From contig NZ_KV822211.1 in NCBI RefSeq assembly GCF_001815865.1, forward strand, positions 47,810 through 111,809: a stretch of 64,000 bases of DNA, given 5' to 3'. A model generated the notes under the pieces. It made no database searches, was not told the DNA's origin, and was given only the letters and a program-made list of their open reading frames with translations. This DNA is from Abiotrophia sp. HMSC24B09 (GTDB lineage: Bacteria > Bacillota > Bacilli > Lactobacillales > Aerococcaceae). The position numbers and the translations under genes are program-made. How positions within the stretch are numbered: the first letter of the stretch is position 1; each line of letters begins with the position of its first letter. Shown piece by piece: positions 35,760 to 47,206 of this stretch.

Positions 35760-36287
35760 TTAAATATAGCGCCGGACTCTTTTCATGTAGTCCTTGTAGC
35801 TTTTTCCAAACTTTGCTAGACACCATCTTTCTTCAGAGAGAATAATCCAATGTGCCGAAATCTGGAAGATTAAGACTATTATCAACATTGGTACAGACTG
35901 TGTTAAGAAAGACATTCCTAAGAAACAAATAAAATAGGCCACATACATCGGATTTCTTGAAAATTTATAAATACCGTTAATATTTAACCCATTAATATCT
36001 GGCAATGCGAAGCATACAAGAGAAATTGCACATAATAGGATACCTACTATAAAAAAGACAGTTCCGCAATAAAATAAAAGTGAATCCTCAATTTTTACTG
36101 ATGAGACTATTAAGCATATGAACAATCCAATATTGGACACCTGATAAATGTAATATGCTATTTTTTCTGATTTTTGTAGTGGAGCAAAATATGCAGCTCG
36201 CTGTATCGCTTCCCTCTTTATGATTGCTAATAATCCGAATCTTACTATTAAGAATAGCAACAAAAGCCAAATCCCAGCCATTATCAT
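35760..36287 (-). CDS. Isoprenylcysteine carboxyl methyltransferase-like membrane protein
   Basis: A 175-residue protein with about four or five membrane helices. The C-terminal part has the ICMT/PEMT-type pattern: GINGIYKFSRNPMYVAYFICFLGM and EERWCLAKFGKSYKDYMKRVRRY. Such proteins methylate prenylcysteine or lipids in eukaryotes; bacterial functions are mostly unknown. It is AT-rich, like the exporter and rgg. Start ATG with AGAGGAGA about 10 bases upstream, and it lies 21 bases from the nitroreductase stop. Confidence 0.78.
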   Translation of the reverse strand: MIMAGIWLLLLFLIVRFGLLAIIKREAIQRAAYFAPLQKSEKIAYYIYQVSNIGLFICLIVSSVKIEDSLLFYCGTVFFIVGILLCAISLVCFALPDINGLNINGIYKFSRNPMYVAYFICFLGMSFLTQSVPMLIIVLIFQISAHWIILSEERWCLAKFGKSYKDYMKRVRRYI

Positions 36288-36308
36288 CTCTCCTCAAAAG
36301 TTCATCAT

Positions 36309-36971
36309 TTATTTAACCCAAGTCACTAATTGATCCAGTGACTGACGAGTCTTTCGAGGAACTGAGCCAAGTCCATAGCCGAAAGACACCATGACAGAGA
36401 CTCCCCATTCACTAGGATCTATTAGACCACGTTCAGTTAACAAATCAGTCACTGCCTGACGATTGAAGCCTTCCATAGCTAGAGAATCAATGCCTCGCAA
36501 GGCTGCAACCTGCATCATCTGTGCTAGTGCCAGATAGGATTGCTTGCTGGCCCAATCGAAAGTGGCACGTTCAGTGCTCAATAAGTCAAAATCTTCCTTC
36601 TGGAAGGTCTCGAAGCGTTGTTGCTTAAATTCACAGAAGTCCTCTGGCAGTCCTTGAATTTCCCGCATCATGTAACCAATATAAGGCGCATCATAACGTA
36701 AACTAGCTTGCGTGCGCGATAAAATGATGACAAAATGGCTAGCTGACGCTAAAGCTTTCTGAGCACCCAAGGCGATGGGAGCCAAGGCTTGCTTGAGTGA
36801 CTCCGATTCAATGACTAGAAAGTGCCAAGGCTCAAAACCATAAGAACTAGGGGCTAATTGGCCAGCTTCTAAAATCAAGTGGAAATCCTGGTCAGAAATC
36901 TTACGATTGGGATCATAGTCACGGCAGGCATAACGTCGCTTAAGTAAATCTCGAATAGCTTCTGGGGTCAT
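36309..36971 (-). CDS. Nitroreductase family NAD(P)H-dependent oxidoreductase
   Basis: A 220-residue FMN enzyme. The N-terminal RRYACRDYDP (FMN contacts), QLAPSSYGFEPWHFLVI and the C-terminal MVSFGYG fit the NfsB/frp superfamily. Physiological substrate unknown. It is upstream of the ICMT-like gene, and they may be cotranscribed. Composition resembles the core genes more than the rgg segment. Confidence 0.88.
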   Translation of the reverse strand: MTPEAIRDLLKRRYACRDYDPNRKISDQDFHLILEAGQLAPSSYGFEPWHFLVIESESLKQALAPIALGAQKALASASHFVIILSRTQASLRYDAPYIGYMMREIQGLPEDFCEFKQQRFETFQKEDFDLLSTERATFDWASKQSYLALAQMMQVAALRGIDSLAMEGFNRQAVTDLLTERGLIDPSEWGVSVMVSFGYGLGSVPRKTRQSLDQLVTWVK

Positions 36972-37014
36972 GATAGGGTCCTTTCTTTAGGTAGTTTACT
37001 ATATATAAGAAGAA

Positions 37015-37041
37015 AGGCCGCTTCTGGTTTAGAAGCGGCCT
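37015..37041 (-). terminator. Terminator after rpmH
   Basis: AGGCCGCTTCT...AGAAGCGGCCT, an 11-pair hairpin followed by TTTCTTCTT on the minus strand. It closes rpmH as a single-gene unit. Confidence 0.85.
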
Positions 37042-37056
37042 GTTAAGGTCTCATAA

Positions 37057-37191
37057 TTATTGAGCTAGACGTTTGCGTCCTTTTTGGCGGCGACGTTTTA
37101 AGACGTTACGGCCGTTTTTAGTGCTCATACGTTTACGGAAACCATGCACTTTTTTACGTGTACGTTTCTTTGGTTGGTAAGTTCTCTTCAT
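37057..37191 (-). CDS. rpmH: 50S ribosomal protein L34
   Basis: Translation gives 44 residues, [20 protein letters not shown] then [20 protein letters not shown], ending RLAQ, the standard L34. An AGGAGG lies eight bases before the ATG. It marks the left edge of the origin but is separated from rnpA by about 4.9 kb. Confidence 0.97.
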   Translation of the reverse strand: MKRTYQPKKRTRKKVHGFRKRMSTKNGRNVLKRRRQKGRKRLAQ

Positions 37192-37233
37192 GCGATCCAC
37201 CTCCTGCTGCATTCTTGTGTAGAGTACTAGATT

Positions 37234-37262
37234 AGTTTAATGAAGTTAGGGCTGAAAGTCAA
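37234..37262 (-). promoter_or_regulatory. Promoter of rpmH
   Basis: TTGACT (37262-37257), 17 bases and TAAACT (37239-37234) on the minus strand. Confidence 0.7.
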
Positions 37263-37334
37263 GGATTTTTGTAACTTTTGCTAAACTTTCTCTGTCTTAA
37301 GTAGGCACTGAATCCGACTCGCTGTGCACAAATA

Positions 37335-37605
37335 TGTGGATAAGTATCATAACTTGTTCATAAGTCTTAACTATATCCACAAGCTATTTTGGATTTATCC
37401 ACAAATTTTAAACTTATGCACATTTTAGCGACTTATGCACAGAAAGAAGTTGATAATTACCCTAAAAGCTTATATAATAAGGTTTGTATGACTTTCACTT
37501 ATGCACACCTAACTGTGATTTTCTCTCTAAATGGCCTTTATCCACACTTTCCATGCACCTGTGGATAAGTTTCCGTTCATATGTGGATAGAGAGACTTAT
37601 CCACA
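37335..37605. other. oriC: Replication origin, DnaA-box cluster upstream of dnaA (oriC part 1)
   Basis: Perfect TTATCCACA boxes at 37395-37403, 37538-37546 and 37597-37605 (plus) and 37335-37343 and 37560-37568 (minus). Variants: ATATCCACA 37373-37381, TTATGCACA 37414-37422, 37433-37441 and 37499-37507, and TGTGGATAG 37582-37590. Ten sites lie within 271 bases between rpmH and dnaA. This explains the 489-base gap from 37192 to 37680. Confidence 0.93.
37450..37478 (+). promoter_or_regulatory. dnaA promoter P1
   Basis: TTGATA (37450-37455), 17 bases, TATAAT (37473-37478), inside the DnaA-box cluster, so DnaA can autoregulate. Confidence 0.75.
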
Positions 37606-37633
37606 GAAACTAGAGATAGCAAGCCGATTATGC

Positions 37634-37639
37634 TATAAT
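37634..37639 (+). promoter_or_regulatory. Second dnaA promoter candidate (extended -10)
   Basis: TGCTATAAT, an extended -10 element about 40 bases before dnaA. The -35 is weak. Confidence 0.5.
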
Positions 37640-37680
37640 AGAAGTGATTGATTCTGCTTATGAAAGAGGTGACCCCGTCA

Positions 37681-39045
37681 ATGGAAGAGAAAGAGCTCTT
37701 TTGGCAAGAACTCCTAGAATATATACGCCACTATGGTGGTTTAGACGAAAAGACTTTTGAAGCTTTCGTTTCTAGTGCTGACATCATGGAATTAACAGAA
37801 AACTCCTTTAAACTGCGCGTTCCCAATAGTCTTATTCGGAACTTCTGGGAACAAGGGAAGCTTAAGAATGTCGTAGTAGATTTTTCCTTATCTACCTTTG
37901 GTCGTCAGTACCAAGCCAAATATGTGGTATCTCCTTCTAAGCAGCAGGTAAATACTCCAGTAGTCCAAACACCTGTCCATATTTCTCCCTTGGAGATGGA
38001 ACCCAATGAACCGAGTTCTTACAGTCGCTCCCAATTAAATCCTAACTATACCTTCTCTAATTTTGTCATCGGGGAGGCCAATAAAATGGCCCATGCAGCA
38101 GCCTTGACCGTCTGTGACGCGCCGGGAGAGACTTACAATCCTTACCTGATTTATGGGGGCGTAGGGCTAGGTAAAACTCACCTCATGCAGGCTATTGGGA
38201 ACGAAATCCTTAGCCGCCAACCGCATGCTAAGATTAAGTATGCCACGACTGAATCCTTTACTAATGACTTTATAACCGCTTTAGAGAAAAATACAATCGA
38301 AGAATTCCGCCATATGTACCGGAAGATTGATGTGCTCTTGATTGATGATATTCAGTTTTTAAGTAATAAAAACAAGACGCGCGAAGAATTCTTCCATACC
38401 TTTAATGAGCTTTATAATCACGGCAAACAGATTGTGATGACCTGTGACCGTCTGCCAAGTTCCTTAAGTGGCTTAGAAGATCGACTGATTAGTCGCTTTG
38501 CTTGGGGCTTACAGATTGATATTACGCCACCAGACTTCGAAACGCGGATTGCTATCTTACGCAAGAAAGCAAGTAATGAATTCTCGGCCGATACCCTGCA
38601 ATATATCGCCAGCCATGTGAATACCAATATCCGGGAACTAGAAGGTGCCTTGACGCGGGTCACAGCCTATGCGACTATCCACAACCGCGAAATTACCACT
38701 AATTTAGCGGCCGAAGCCCTATCTAGTCTCCTCAATGGAACTCCAACTATGGGCGATAAGCTATCCATTGATGAGATTGTCACCCAGGTTGGACGCTACT
38801 ATAATGTCGAAATAGATGAATTAAAGGGTAAGAAACGGACTAAGGAAATCGTTCATCCCCGTCAAGTTGCCATGTATCTCTGTCGTGAATTAACGGATGT
38901 CTCCTTCCCTAAAATTGGTGAAGCCTTCGGCAAGCGTAATCACACCACCATTATCCATGCCTATGAGAAAATCAATGACGAATTACAACATAATGCTCGA
39001 CTAAAACAGGAGCTCAGTGAGCTCAAACAAAAACTAGGTCAGTAA
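37681..39045 (+). CDS. dnaA: Chromosomal replication initiator DnaA
   Basis: Binds DnaA boxes and opens oriC. The 454 residues comprise domain I (about 1-85), a linker, an AAA+ domain with GGVGLGKTHLM and IDDIQFL, and a domain IV DNA-binding signature (GKRNHTTIIHAYEKI). I choose the ATG at 37681 after GAAAGAGGTGA; a TTG eleven codons earlier is in frame but has no ribosome binding site. Confidence 0.97.
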   Translation: MEEKELFWQELLEYIRHYGGLDEKTFEAFVSSADIMELTENSFKLRVPNSLIRNFWEQGKLKNVVVDFSLSTFGRQYQAKYVVSPSKQQVNTPVVQTPVHISPLEMEPNEPSSYSRSQLNPNYTFSNFVIGEANKMAHAAALTVCDAPGETYNPYLIYGGVGLGKTHLMQAIGNEILSRQPHAKIKYATTESFTNDFITALEKNTIEEFRHMYRKIDVLLIDDIQFLSNKNKTREEFFHTFNELYNHGKQIVMTCDRLPSSLSGLEDRLISRFAWGLQIDITPPDFETRIAILRKKASNEFSADTLQYIASHVNTNIRELEGALTRVTAYATIHNREITTNLAAEALSSLLNGTPTMGDKLSIDEIVTQVGRYYNVEIDELKGKKRTKEIVHPRQVAMYLCRELTDVSFPKIGEAFGKRNHTTIIHAYEKINDELQHNARLKQELSELKQKLGQ

Positions 39046-39048
39046 GCT

Positions 39049-39142
39049 TGTTGATAAGTCTAAACACTTGTGGATAATTATGCACAGGGTTTTCCACATG
39101 CAAAAATCCCTTTATCTTCCCACTCAAAACAGTCTTCCACAG
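39049..39142. other. oriC: Replication origin, DnaA-box cluster between dnaA and dnaN (oriC part 2)
   Basis: TGTGGATAA at 39069-39077 and TTATGCACA at 39078-39086 stand head to head. Weaker boxes: TGTTGATAA 39049-39057, TTTTCCACA 39090-39098 and TCTTCCACA 39133-39141. An AT-rich run (TATATATATTTATCTTATTA, about 39170-39189) follows, the likely unwinding element. Confidence 0.85.
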
Positions 39143-39169
39143 AATCCACAAGCCTTATGATGAAGAAGA

Positions 39170-39203
39170 CTATATATATTTATCTTATTATATTTATGAA
39201 TAA
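39170..39203. other. Likely DNA unwinding element
   Basis: About 34 nearly pure A/T bases follow the second box cluster and precede dnaN, the position of the unwinding element in bipartite Bacillus-type origins. Confidence 0.6.
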
Positions 39204-39219
39204 AAGGAGTCGACCCACT

Positions 39220-40371
39220 ATGCATTTTTCGATTAACCGTGATTACTTCATTAATCAACTCAACCATGTAGCACGGGCTATTCCAGGTAAAGCAGCTATT
39301 CCTGTCTTAACTGGTATGAAGTTAGAACTAAAATCAGATCGATTGATTTTAACTGGTAGTGACGCTAGCATTTCCATTGAAAGTGTCATTGAAACAAGCC
39401 AAGAGGCAGCCCAACTTCAAGTTACTAGACCAGGTAGTATTGTCTTATCAGCACGCCTCTTCATTGATATTGTGCGCAAGCTACCAACTAATCAGGTAGA
39501 GATTGAAGTTCAAGACCACTATAATGTTCAATTAACATCAGGTAAAGCGGTCTTTACTATCCAAGGGGTCGACAGTAGCCAATACCCTGTCTTACCGGAA
39601 ACAGATGAAGATAAGCCTGTCACCTTACCAGGTCTACTATTTAAGAAGTTAATCAACCAAACTATCTTCTCTGCCTCTAACCAAGAAAACCGTCCAATTT
39701 TAACTGGTTTGAATCTTTCTTTCCATGATGGTTATTTGACTGGGGTCGCAACTGATAGTCATCGCTTGAGTAAACGCGATATTCCAATTAAGGATCTCAA
39801 TCCAAGTCTCAAGGGGCTGAATATTACCATTCCTAAGAAAACAGTGATTGAGTTGACTCGTATCTTAGATGACGAAACTAATGTGACTTTTTATGTTATG
39901 GCTCAGCAACTAGTTTTCCATTTTGATAATCTAGTCATTTACTCTCGTTTACTAGAGGGAACTTTCCCAGATACTAGCCGCTTAATTCCAACTACTTACA
40001 ATACAGAATTAACCGTCAACACCCAATCCTTCAGCCAGGCTTTGGAGCGGGCAGCGCTCTTAGTTCATGTGGCTAAGTCTAATGTGGTTCAACTCAAAAT
40101 GAGTCAAGGCAGTGTGGCGCTTCTAGTACAAGGTATTTCAATTGGTCAGTCTACCGAAGAGTTAAGCTATGATAGCTTGGAAGGGGACGACTTAACAATT
40201 GCCTTCAACCCTGATTATATGCGTGATGCCGTCAAATCATTTGGTGATACCACCATTAAATTAGGCTTTATCTCAGGTGAACGGCCATTATTGCTCCGCG
40301 AAGATAAAGTTGAAGAAGGTCACAATGACTTGATTCAACTCTTAACGCCAATCCGTACTCACCACGCTTAA
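39220..40371 (+). CDS. dnaN: DNA polymerase III beta subunit (sliding clamp)
   Basis: The ring-shaped processivity clamp. The 383 residues begin MHFSINRDYFINQLNHVARAIPGKAAIPVL and contain three repeated domains. I choose the ATG at 39220 after AAAGGAG; the in-frame stretch upstream is the oriC spacer. A terminator follows. Confidence 0.97.
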   Translation: MHFSINRDYFINQLNHVARAIPGKAAIPVLTGMKLELKSDRLILTGSDASISIESVIETSQEAAQLQVTRPGSIVLSARLFIDIVRKLPTNQVEIEVQDHYNVQLTSGKAVFTIQGVDSSQYPVLPETDEDKPVTLPGLLFKKLINQTIFSASNQENRPILTGLNLSFHDGYLTGVATDSHRLSKRDIPIKDLNPSLKGLNITIPKKTVIELTRILDDETNVTFYVMAQQLVFHFDNLVIYSRLLEGTFPDTSRLIPTTYNTELTVNTQSFSQALERAALLVHVAKSNVVQLKMSQGSVALLVQGISIGQSTEELSYDSLEGDDLTIAFNPDYMRDAVKSFGDTTIKLGFISGERPLLLREDKVEEGHNDLIQLLTPIRTHHA

Positions 40372-40391
40372 AATCTAAAACTAAAAAAAAG

Positions 40392-40412
40392 CGCCTTTTT
40401 AGGCGTTTTTTT
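40392..40412 (+). terminator. Terminator after dnaN
   Basis: CGCCT-TTTT-AGGCG with a seven-T run. Confidence 0.85.
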
Positions 40413-40447
40413 ATTTAGCTAACTATTGGGCTTATTTGCCAGAAAAA

Positions 40448-40476
40448 TTGCTTAAATCGAGAAAAAAGAGTATAAT
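40448..40476 (+). promoter_or_regulatory. Promoter of yaaA-recF-gyrB-gyrA
   Basis: TTGCTT (40448-40453), 17 bases and TATAAT (40471-40476). Confidence 0.8.
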
Positions 40477-40519
40477 TAGAGGGTAAAGGTCTAAAATCAA
40501 GATAGGTTAAGGTGATAAA

Positions 40520-40739
40520 ATGGCAAGACAAGAAATAAGCATTGAGTCAGATTTCATTACCCTAGGACAGGTATTGAAAAATGAAGGCATCATTGCAACA
40601 GGTGGCCAAGCCAAATGGTTTCTGTCAGAAGAAAAGGTCTTGGTGAATCAGGAGCAAGAAACACGCCGAGGACGCAAGCTCTATCCAGGGGATCAGGTCA
40701 CCATTCCGGCTTTGGATTTTGATGCCTTGATGGTTGCAG

Positions 40740-40750
<11 letters not shown>
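40520..40750 (+). CDS. yaaA: S4-domain RNA-binding protein YaaA
   Basis: A 76-residue protein with an S4-type RNA-binding fold (FITLGQVLKNEGIIATGGQAKWFLSEEKVLVNQEQE, then RRGRKLYPGDQV), conserved between dnaN and recF in Firmicutes; it may help 50S assembly. Its end overlaps the recF start by 11 bases. Confidence 0.93.
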
Positions 40751-43782
<3,032 letters not shown>

Positions 43783-43814
43783 CAGGCTGCGACAAGGAGA
43801 AAGGAACTAATAGT

Positions 43815-46331
43815 ATGAGTGAAAGCTTTGATCATACACCGCATAATTATGAGGTAGTCAATCTCTCTAACGAGATGCGGACTTCCTTCCTAGATTATGC
43901 TATGAGCGTCATTGTTTCTCGGGCCTTGCCTGATGTACGTGACGGACTTAAGCCGGTTCACCGCCGTATTCTCTACGGGATGAATGAAATGGGAGTTACT
44001 CCGGATAAACCTTATAAGAAATCTGCTCGTATCGTCGGGGACGTTATGGGTAAATATCACCCACACGGGGACTCGGCGATTTATGAAGCCATGGTCCGGA
44101 TGGCCCAACCTTTTAGTTATCGGGAACTACTAGTTGATGGGCATGGTAACTTTGGTTCTGTCGATGGCGACGGGGCAGCGGCAATGCGGTATACTGAAGC
44201 GCGTATGTCTAAGATTGCCATGGAAATGCTCAAGGATATCAATAAGGATACCGTTGATTTCAAGGACAACTATTCTCAAGAAGAAAAAGAACCTGTAACC
44301 CTCCCCTCTCGTTTCCCTAACGTCTTAGTCAACGGGGCAGCCGGGATTGCGGTCGGGATGGCAACCAATATTCCGCCTCATAACTTAGGCGAAACCATTG
44401 ATGCCCTCAGTCTTTTGATGAAAAATCCAGAGGTGTCAGTTAATGAGCTGATGGAAGCTTTACCTGGACCTGACTTTCCAACAGGCGGGATTGTCATGGG
44501 AAAATCAGGTATCCGCAAGGCCTATCAAACTGGTAAAGGCAAGATTATTGTTCGCAGTCGCGTCGAAATCGAACAAATGGCCCATGACAAGGAACGAATT
44601 GTTGTGACCGAGATTCCCTATGGGGTCAACAAGGCTAAGTTAGTAGAGCGGATTGCCGAATTAGCACGAGAGAAGAAAATTGAAGGGATTACCTATGTAG
44701 CCGATGAATCAGGCCGTGAAGGTATGCGGATTGTCGTAGAAGTAAGACGCGACACCAGTGCCAATGTCGTGCTCAACAATCTCTATAAATACACTGCCCT
44801 TCAAGTTACGTTTGGCTTCAATATGTTAGCCATTGACAAAGGTGTTCCAAAGATTATGAGCCTCAAGGAAATCTTGACCAAATATTTGGAATACCAAATC
44901 GAAGTTATTCGTCGTCGGACTGAGTTTGAAAAACGCAAAGCCGAAGATCGTGCTCACATCTTAGAAGGTTTGCGTAAGGCATTAGACTTCATTGATGAGA
45001 TTATTGCCATTATTCGTGGCTCTCACGATACAGAAGTAGCCAAGGCTCAGTTAATTGAACGTTTTGAATTCTCGCCAATTCAGGCCCAAGCAATCCTAGA
45101 CATGCGTCTAGCTCGCTTGACTGGTTTGGAACGTGAGAAGATTGAAGCAGAATATAACGATTTGATGGAATTAATTCGTCGTTTAACTGAAATTTTGAGT
45201 TCAGAGGCCAACATTATGGCTATTATTGAAGACGAATTGGCAGATATCAAGAATCGCTTCCCAGGTGAGCGTCGGACGGAATTACGTGTTGGCGAATTGA
45301 CCAGCATCGAAGATGAAGACTTGATTGAGGAAGAAGATGTCTTGATTGCCTTGACCTCTAATGGTTATATCAAGCGTATGACCCAGGATGAATTCCAAGT
45401 GCAAAATCGTGGTGGCCGTGGGGTCAAAGGCATGGGGATGAGTGATAACGACAATATCCAAACCCTCGTTTCCTGCTCGACTCACGACAGCCTACTCTTC
45501 TTCACCAATAAAGGGAAAGTCTACCAAAGTAAAGGTTATGATATTCCTGAATATGGTCGGACTGCCAAGGGGATTCCAGTGGTCAACCTCCTCAATATCG
45601 AGAAGGAAGAATACGTTAAGGAAATCATTGCCCTTCATCCAAGTCAAGAAGATCAATACCTCTTCTTTGTAACCAAGAATGGGATTGTGAAGCGTTCTGA
45701 CGTTAACGCCTATGCCAACATCCGCAATAATGGTTTGATTGCCCTTAACATGCGCGAAGACGATGAATTAATCAACGTCCTAGTGACGAATGGTCAGCAA
45801 AACATTATTATCGGAAGTCACAATGGTTATGCTATGACTTTCTCAGAAACAGATGCCCGTATCATGGGCCGGACAGCGACTGGTGTACGTGGGATGAAAC
45901 TGCGTGAGGGTGACTATGTCGTTGGGGCTGCCGTCTTAAATCCTGAATCCAATGTTTTAGTTGTAACCGAGCGTGGTTATGGTAAGCAAACCCCAGCTAG
46001 TGAGTATGCTGTTAAGAACCGAGGCGGTAAAGGGATTAAGACCTCTAATATTTCTGCTAAATCTGGTCAGCTGGCTGGTATTGTAGCGACTGAAGGTGAT
46101 GAAGACCTCATGGTGATGACCGATCAAGGGGTTGTAATCCGCTTCAATATTGCTAGCATCTCTGTCACTTCACGCGCTACCCTTGGGGTCAAAATGATTC
46201 GTCTAGATGATGGAGCTAAGGTAAGTTCTATTACCAAGATCATGAAGACAGGTGAAGAAACTCAAGAACTGGCTGAAACGGAAGTAGATACCGAAGAAGC
46301 CAAGGATGACTCGGATTCTGAAGAAGAATAA
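43815..46331 (+). CDS. gyrA: DNA gyrase subunit A
   Basis: The breakage-reunion subunit, 838 residues. Active-site Tyr126 in AMRYTEARM; the quinolone-resistance region reads [11 protein letters not shown] with Ser87 and Glu91, the susceptible-type residues. The C-terminal beta-pinwheel has the GyrA box QNRGGRG, and an acidic tail ends EEE. 32 bases after gyrB. A terminator follows. Confidence 0.97.
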   Translation: MSESFDHTPHNYEVVNLSNEMRTSFLDYAMSVIVSRALPDVRDGLKPVHRRILYGMNEMGVTPDKPYKKSARIVGDVMGKYHPHGDSAIYEAMVRMAQPFSYRELLVDGHGNFGSVDGDGAAAMRYTEARMSKIAMEMLKDINKDTVDFKDNYSQEEKEPVTLPSRFPNVLVNGAAGIAVGMATNIPPHNLGETIDALSLLMKNPEVSVNELMEALPGPDFPTGGIVMGKSGIRKAYQTGKGKIIVRSRVEIEQMAHDKERIVVTEIPYGVNKAKLVERIAELAREKKIEGITYVADESGREGMRIVVEVRRDTSANVVLNNLYKYTALQVTFGFNMLAIDKGVPKIMSLKEILTKYLEYQIEVIRRRTEFEKRKAEDRAHILEGLRKALDFIDEIIAIIRGSHDTEVAKAQLIERFEFSPIQAQAILDMRLARLTGLEREKIEAEYNDLMELIRRLTEILSSEANIMAIIEDELADIKNRFPGERRTELRVGELTSIEDEDLIEEEDVLIALTSNGYIKRMTQDEFQVQNRGGRGVKGMGMSDNDNIQTLVSCSTHDSLLFFTNKGKVYQSKGYDIPEYGRTAKGIPVVNLLNIEKEEYVKEIIALHPSQEDQYLFFVTKNGIVKRSDVNAYANIRNNGLIALNMREDDELINVLVTNGQQNIIIGSHNGYAMTFSETDARIMGRTATGVRGMKLREGDYVVGAAVLNPESNVLVVTERGYGKQTPASEYAVKNRGGKGIKTSNISAKSGQLAGIVATEGDEDLMVMTDQGVVIRFNIASISVTSRATLGVKMIRLDDGAKVSSITKIMKTGEETQELAETEVDTEEAKDDSDSEEE

Positions 46332-46343
46332 GAAGTTCAATCA

Positions 46344-46379
46344 AGAAGTTGGGTCCCTTTATTGGGAGCCAACTTCTTT
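46344..46379 (+). terminator. Terminator after gyrA
   Basis: AAGAAGTTGG...CCAACTTCTT hairpin followed by TTG/T-rich sequence. Confidence 0.75.
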
Positions 46380-46396
46380 TGTTGTCTTAGCATAAT

Positions 46397-46425
46397 TTGA
46401 CATGATAGTTAAGAAGGGATAAGAT
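46397..46425 (+). promoter_or_regulatory. Promoter of the ABC-LytTR locus
   Basis: TTGACA (46397-46402), 17 bases and TAAGAT (46420-46425). Confidence 0.75.
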
Positions 46426-46465
46426 TAAGACTTAGAGAAAGGTTTTGAGAGAGGGGGATTATCCC

Positions 46466-47191
46466 ATGAAAACTTGGCAACAAGTCTGGACTCTGGTTGG
46501 AGTAAAATTTAAGCAGAGTTTTGCGTCTGTCAAAATATCACCTATGATATATATAACGATTTTATATCCAGTAATAATGAATTTTATTCTTCCAAACGAT
46601 GTGAGTTCTATAGAACGACAAGGCTTTGTTATGATTATGTTTTTTTCCTTTTTAGGTAGCGTGTCTCCTATTACGCTTGCTATGTTGAATTTAACTGAGG
46701 ATAAGGAGCATAAAACTTTACGTATTTTATTAGATAGTCATGTTAGGCCTTGGGTTTATTTACTGTCCCTAGTAATTATGACACAGATTACTATGTGGGT
46801 GACAGTAATGATAAGCTTGCCTTTAATGAACCTAGATTATCAGTATTTAGGCTCTATTTTTGGCATGATTTTCCATTTTGGTATGTGCTTTCTAATTTCT
46901 AGTATCTTGGGATTGATTTTTGGTTTAATCTTTGATCGGTCTGCAACAGCAAATGCTGCAAGTATAGTCCCCATGTTAGCCATAGCCTTTATTCCTTTAT
47001 TTAGTAGAATGAATGACCATTTAGCAGGATTGATGCCTTATTTTTATACTGGACGTGCCAATGCCTGGTTACTTCATTTAGATTATGGCGGTTTGGGGAT
47101 GGATTTGTTGGTTTATGGCGTTTGGCTACTAGCTAGTCTGATTGTTTTGACAATTTCTTATCGACAAAAACGGAATCGACTCTATCTATAA
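46466..47191 (+). CDS. ABC-2 type permease
   Basis: A 241-residue membrane protein with about six helices. It shares with the downstream permease the segments MNFILP and EDKEHKTLRILLDS / EEKEKKTLRVLMTS, so the two are related. Start at 46466 after AGAGGGGGA. It has no intact ATPase gene directly beside it, only the LytTR-fused degenerate one. AT-rich. Substrate unknown. Confidence 0.78.
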   Translation: MKTWQQVWTLVGVKFKQSFASVKISPMIYITILYPVIMNFILPNDVSSIERQGFVMIMFFSFLGSVSPITLAMLNLTEDKEHKTLRILLDSHVRPWVYLLSLVIMTQITMWVTVMISLPLMNLDYQYLGSIFGMIFHFGMCFLISSILGLIFGLIFDRSATANAASIVPMLAIAFIPLFSRMNDHLAGLMPYFYTGRANAWLLHLDYGGLGMDLLVYGVWLLASLIVLTISYRQKRNRLYL

Positions 47192-47206
47192 AAGGAGGAT
47201 GAGGCC

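Noticed and set aside
39070-39219. Upstream in-frame extension of dnaN
   Set aside because: It covers DnaA boxes and the AT-rich unwinding tract, is not clamp-like and lacks a ribosome binding site.
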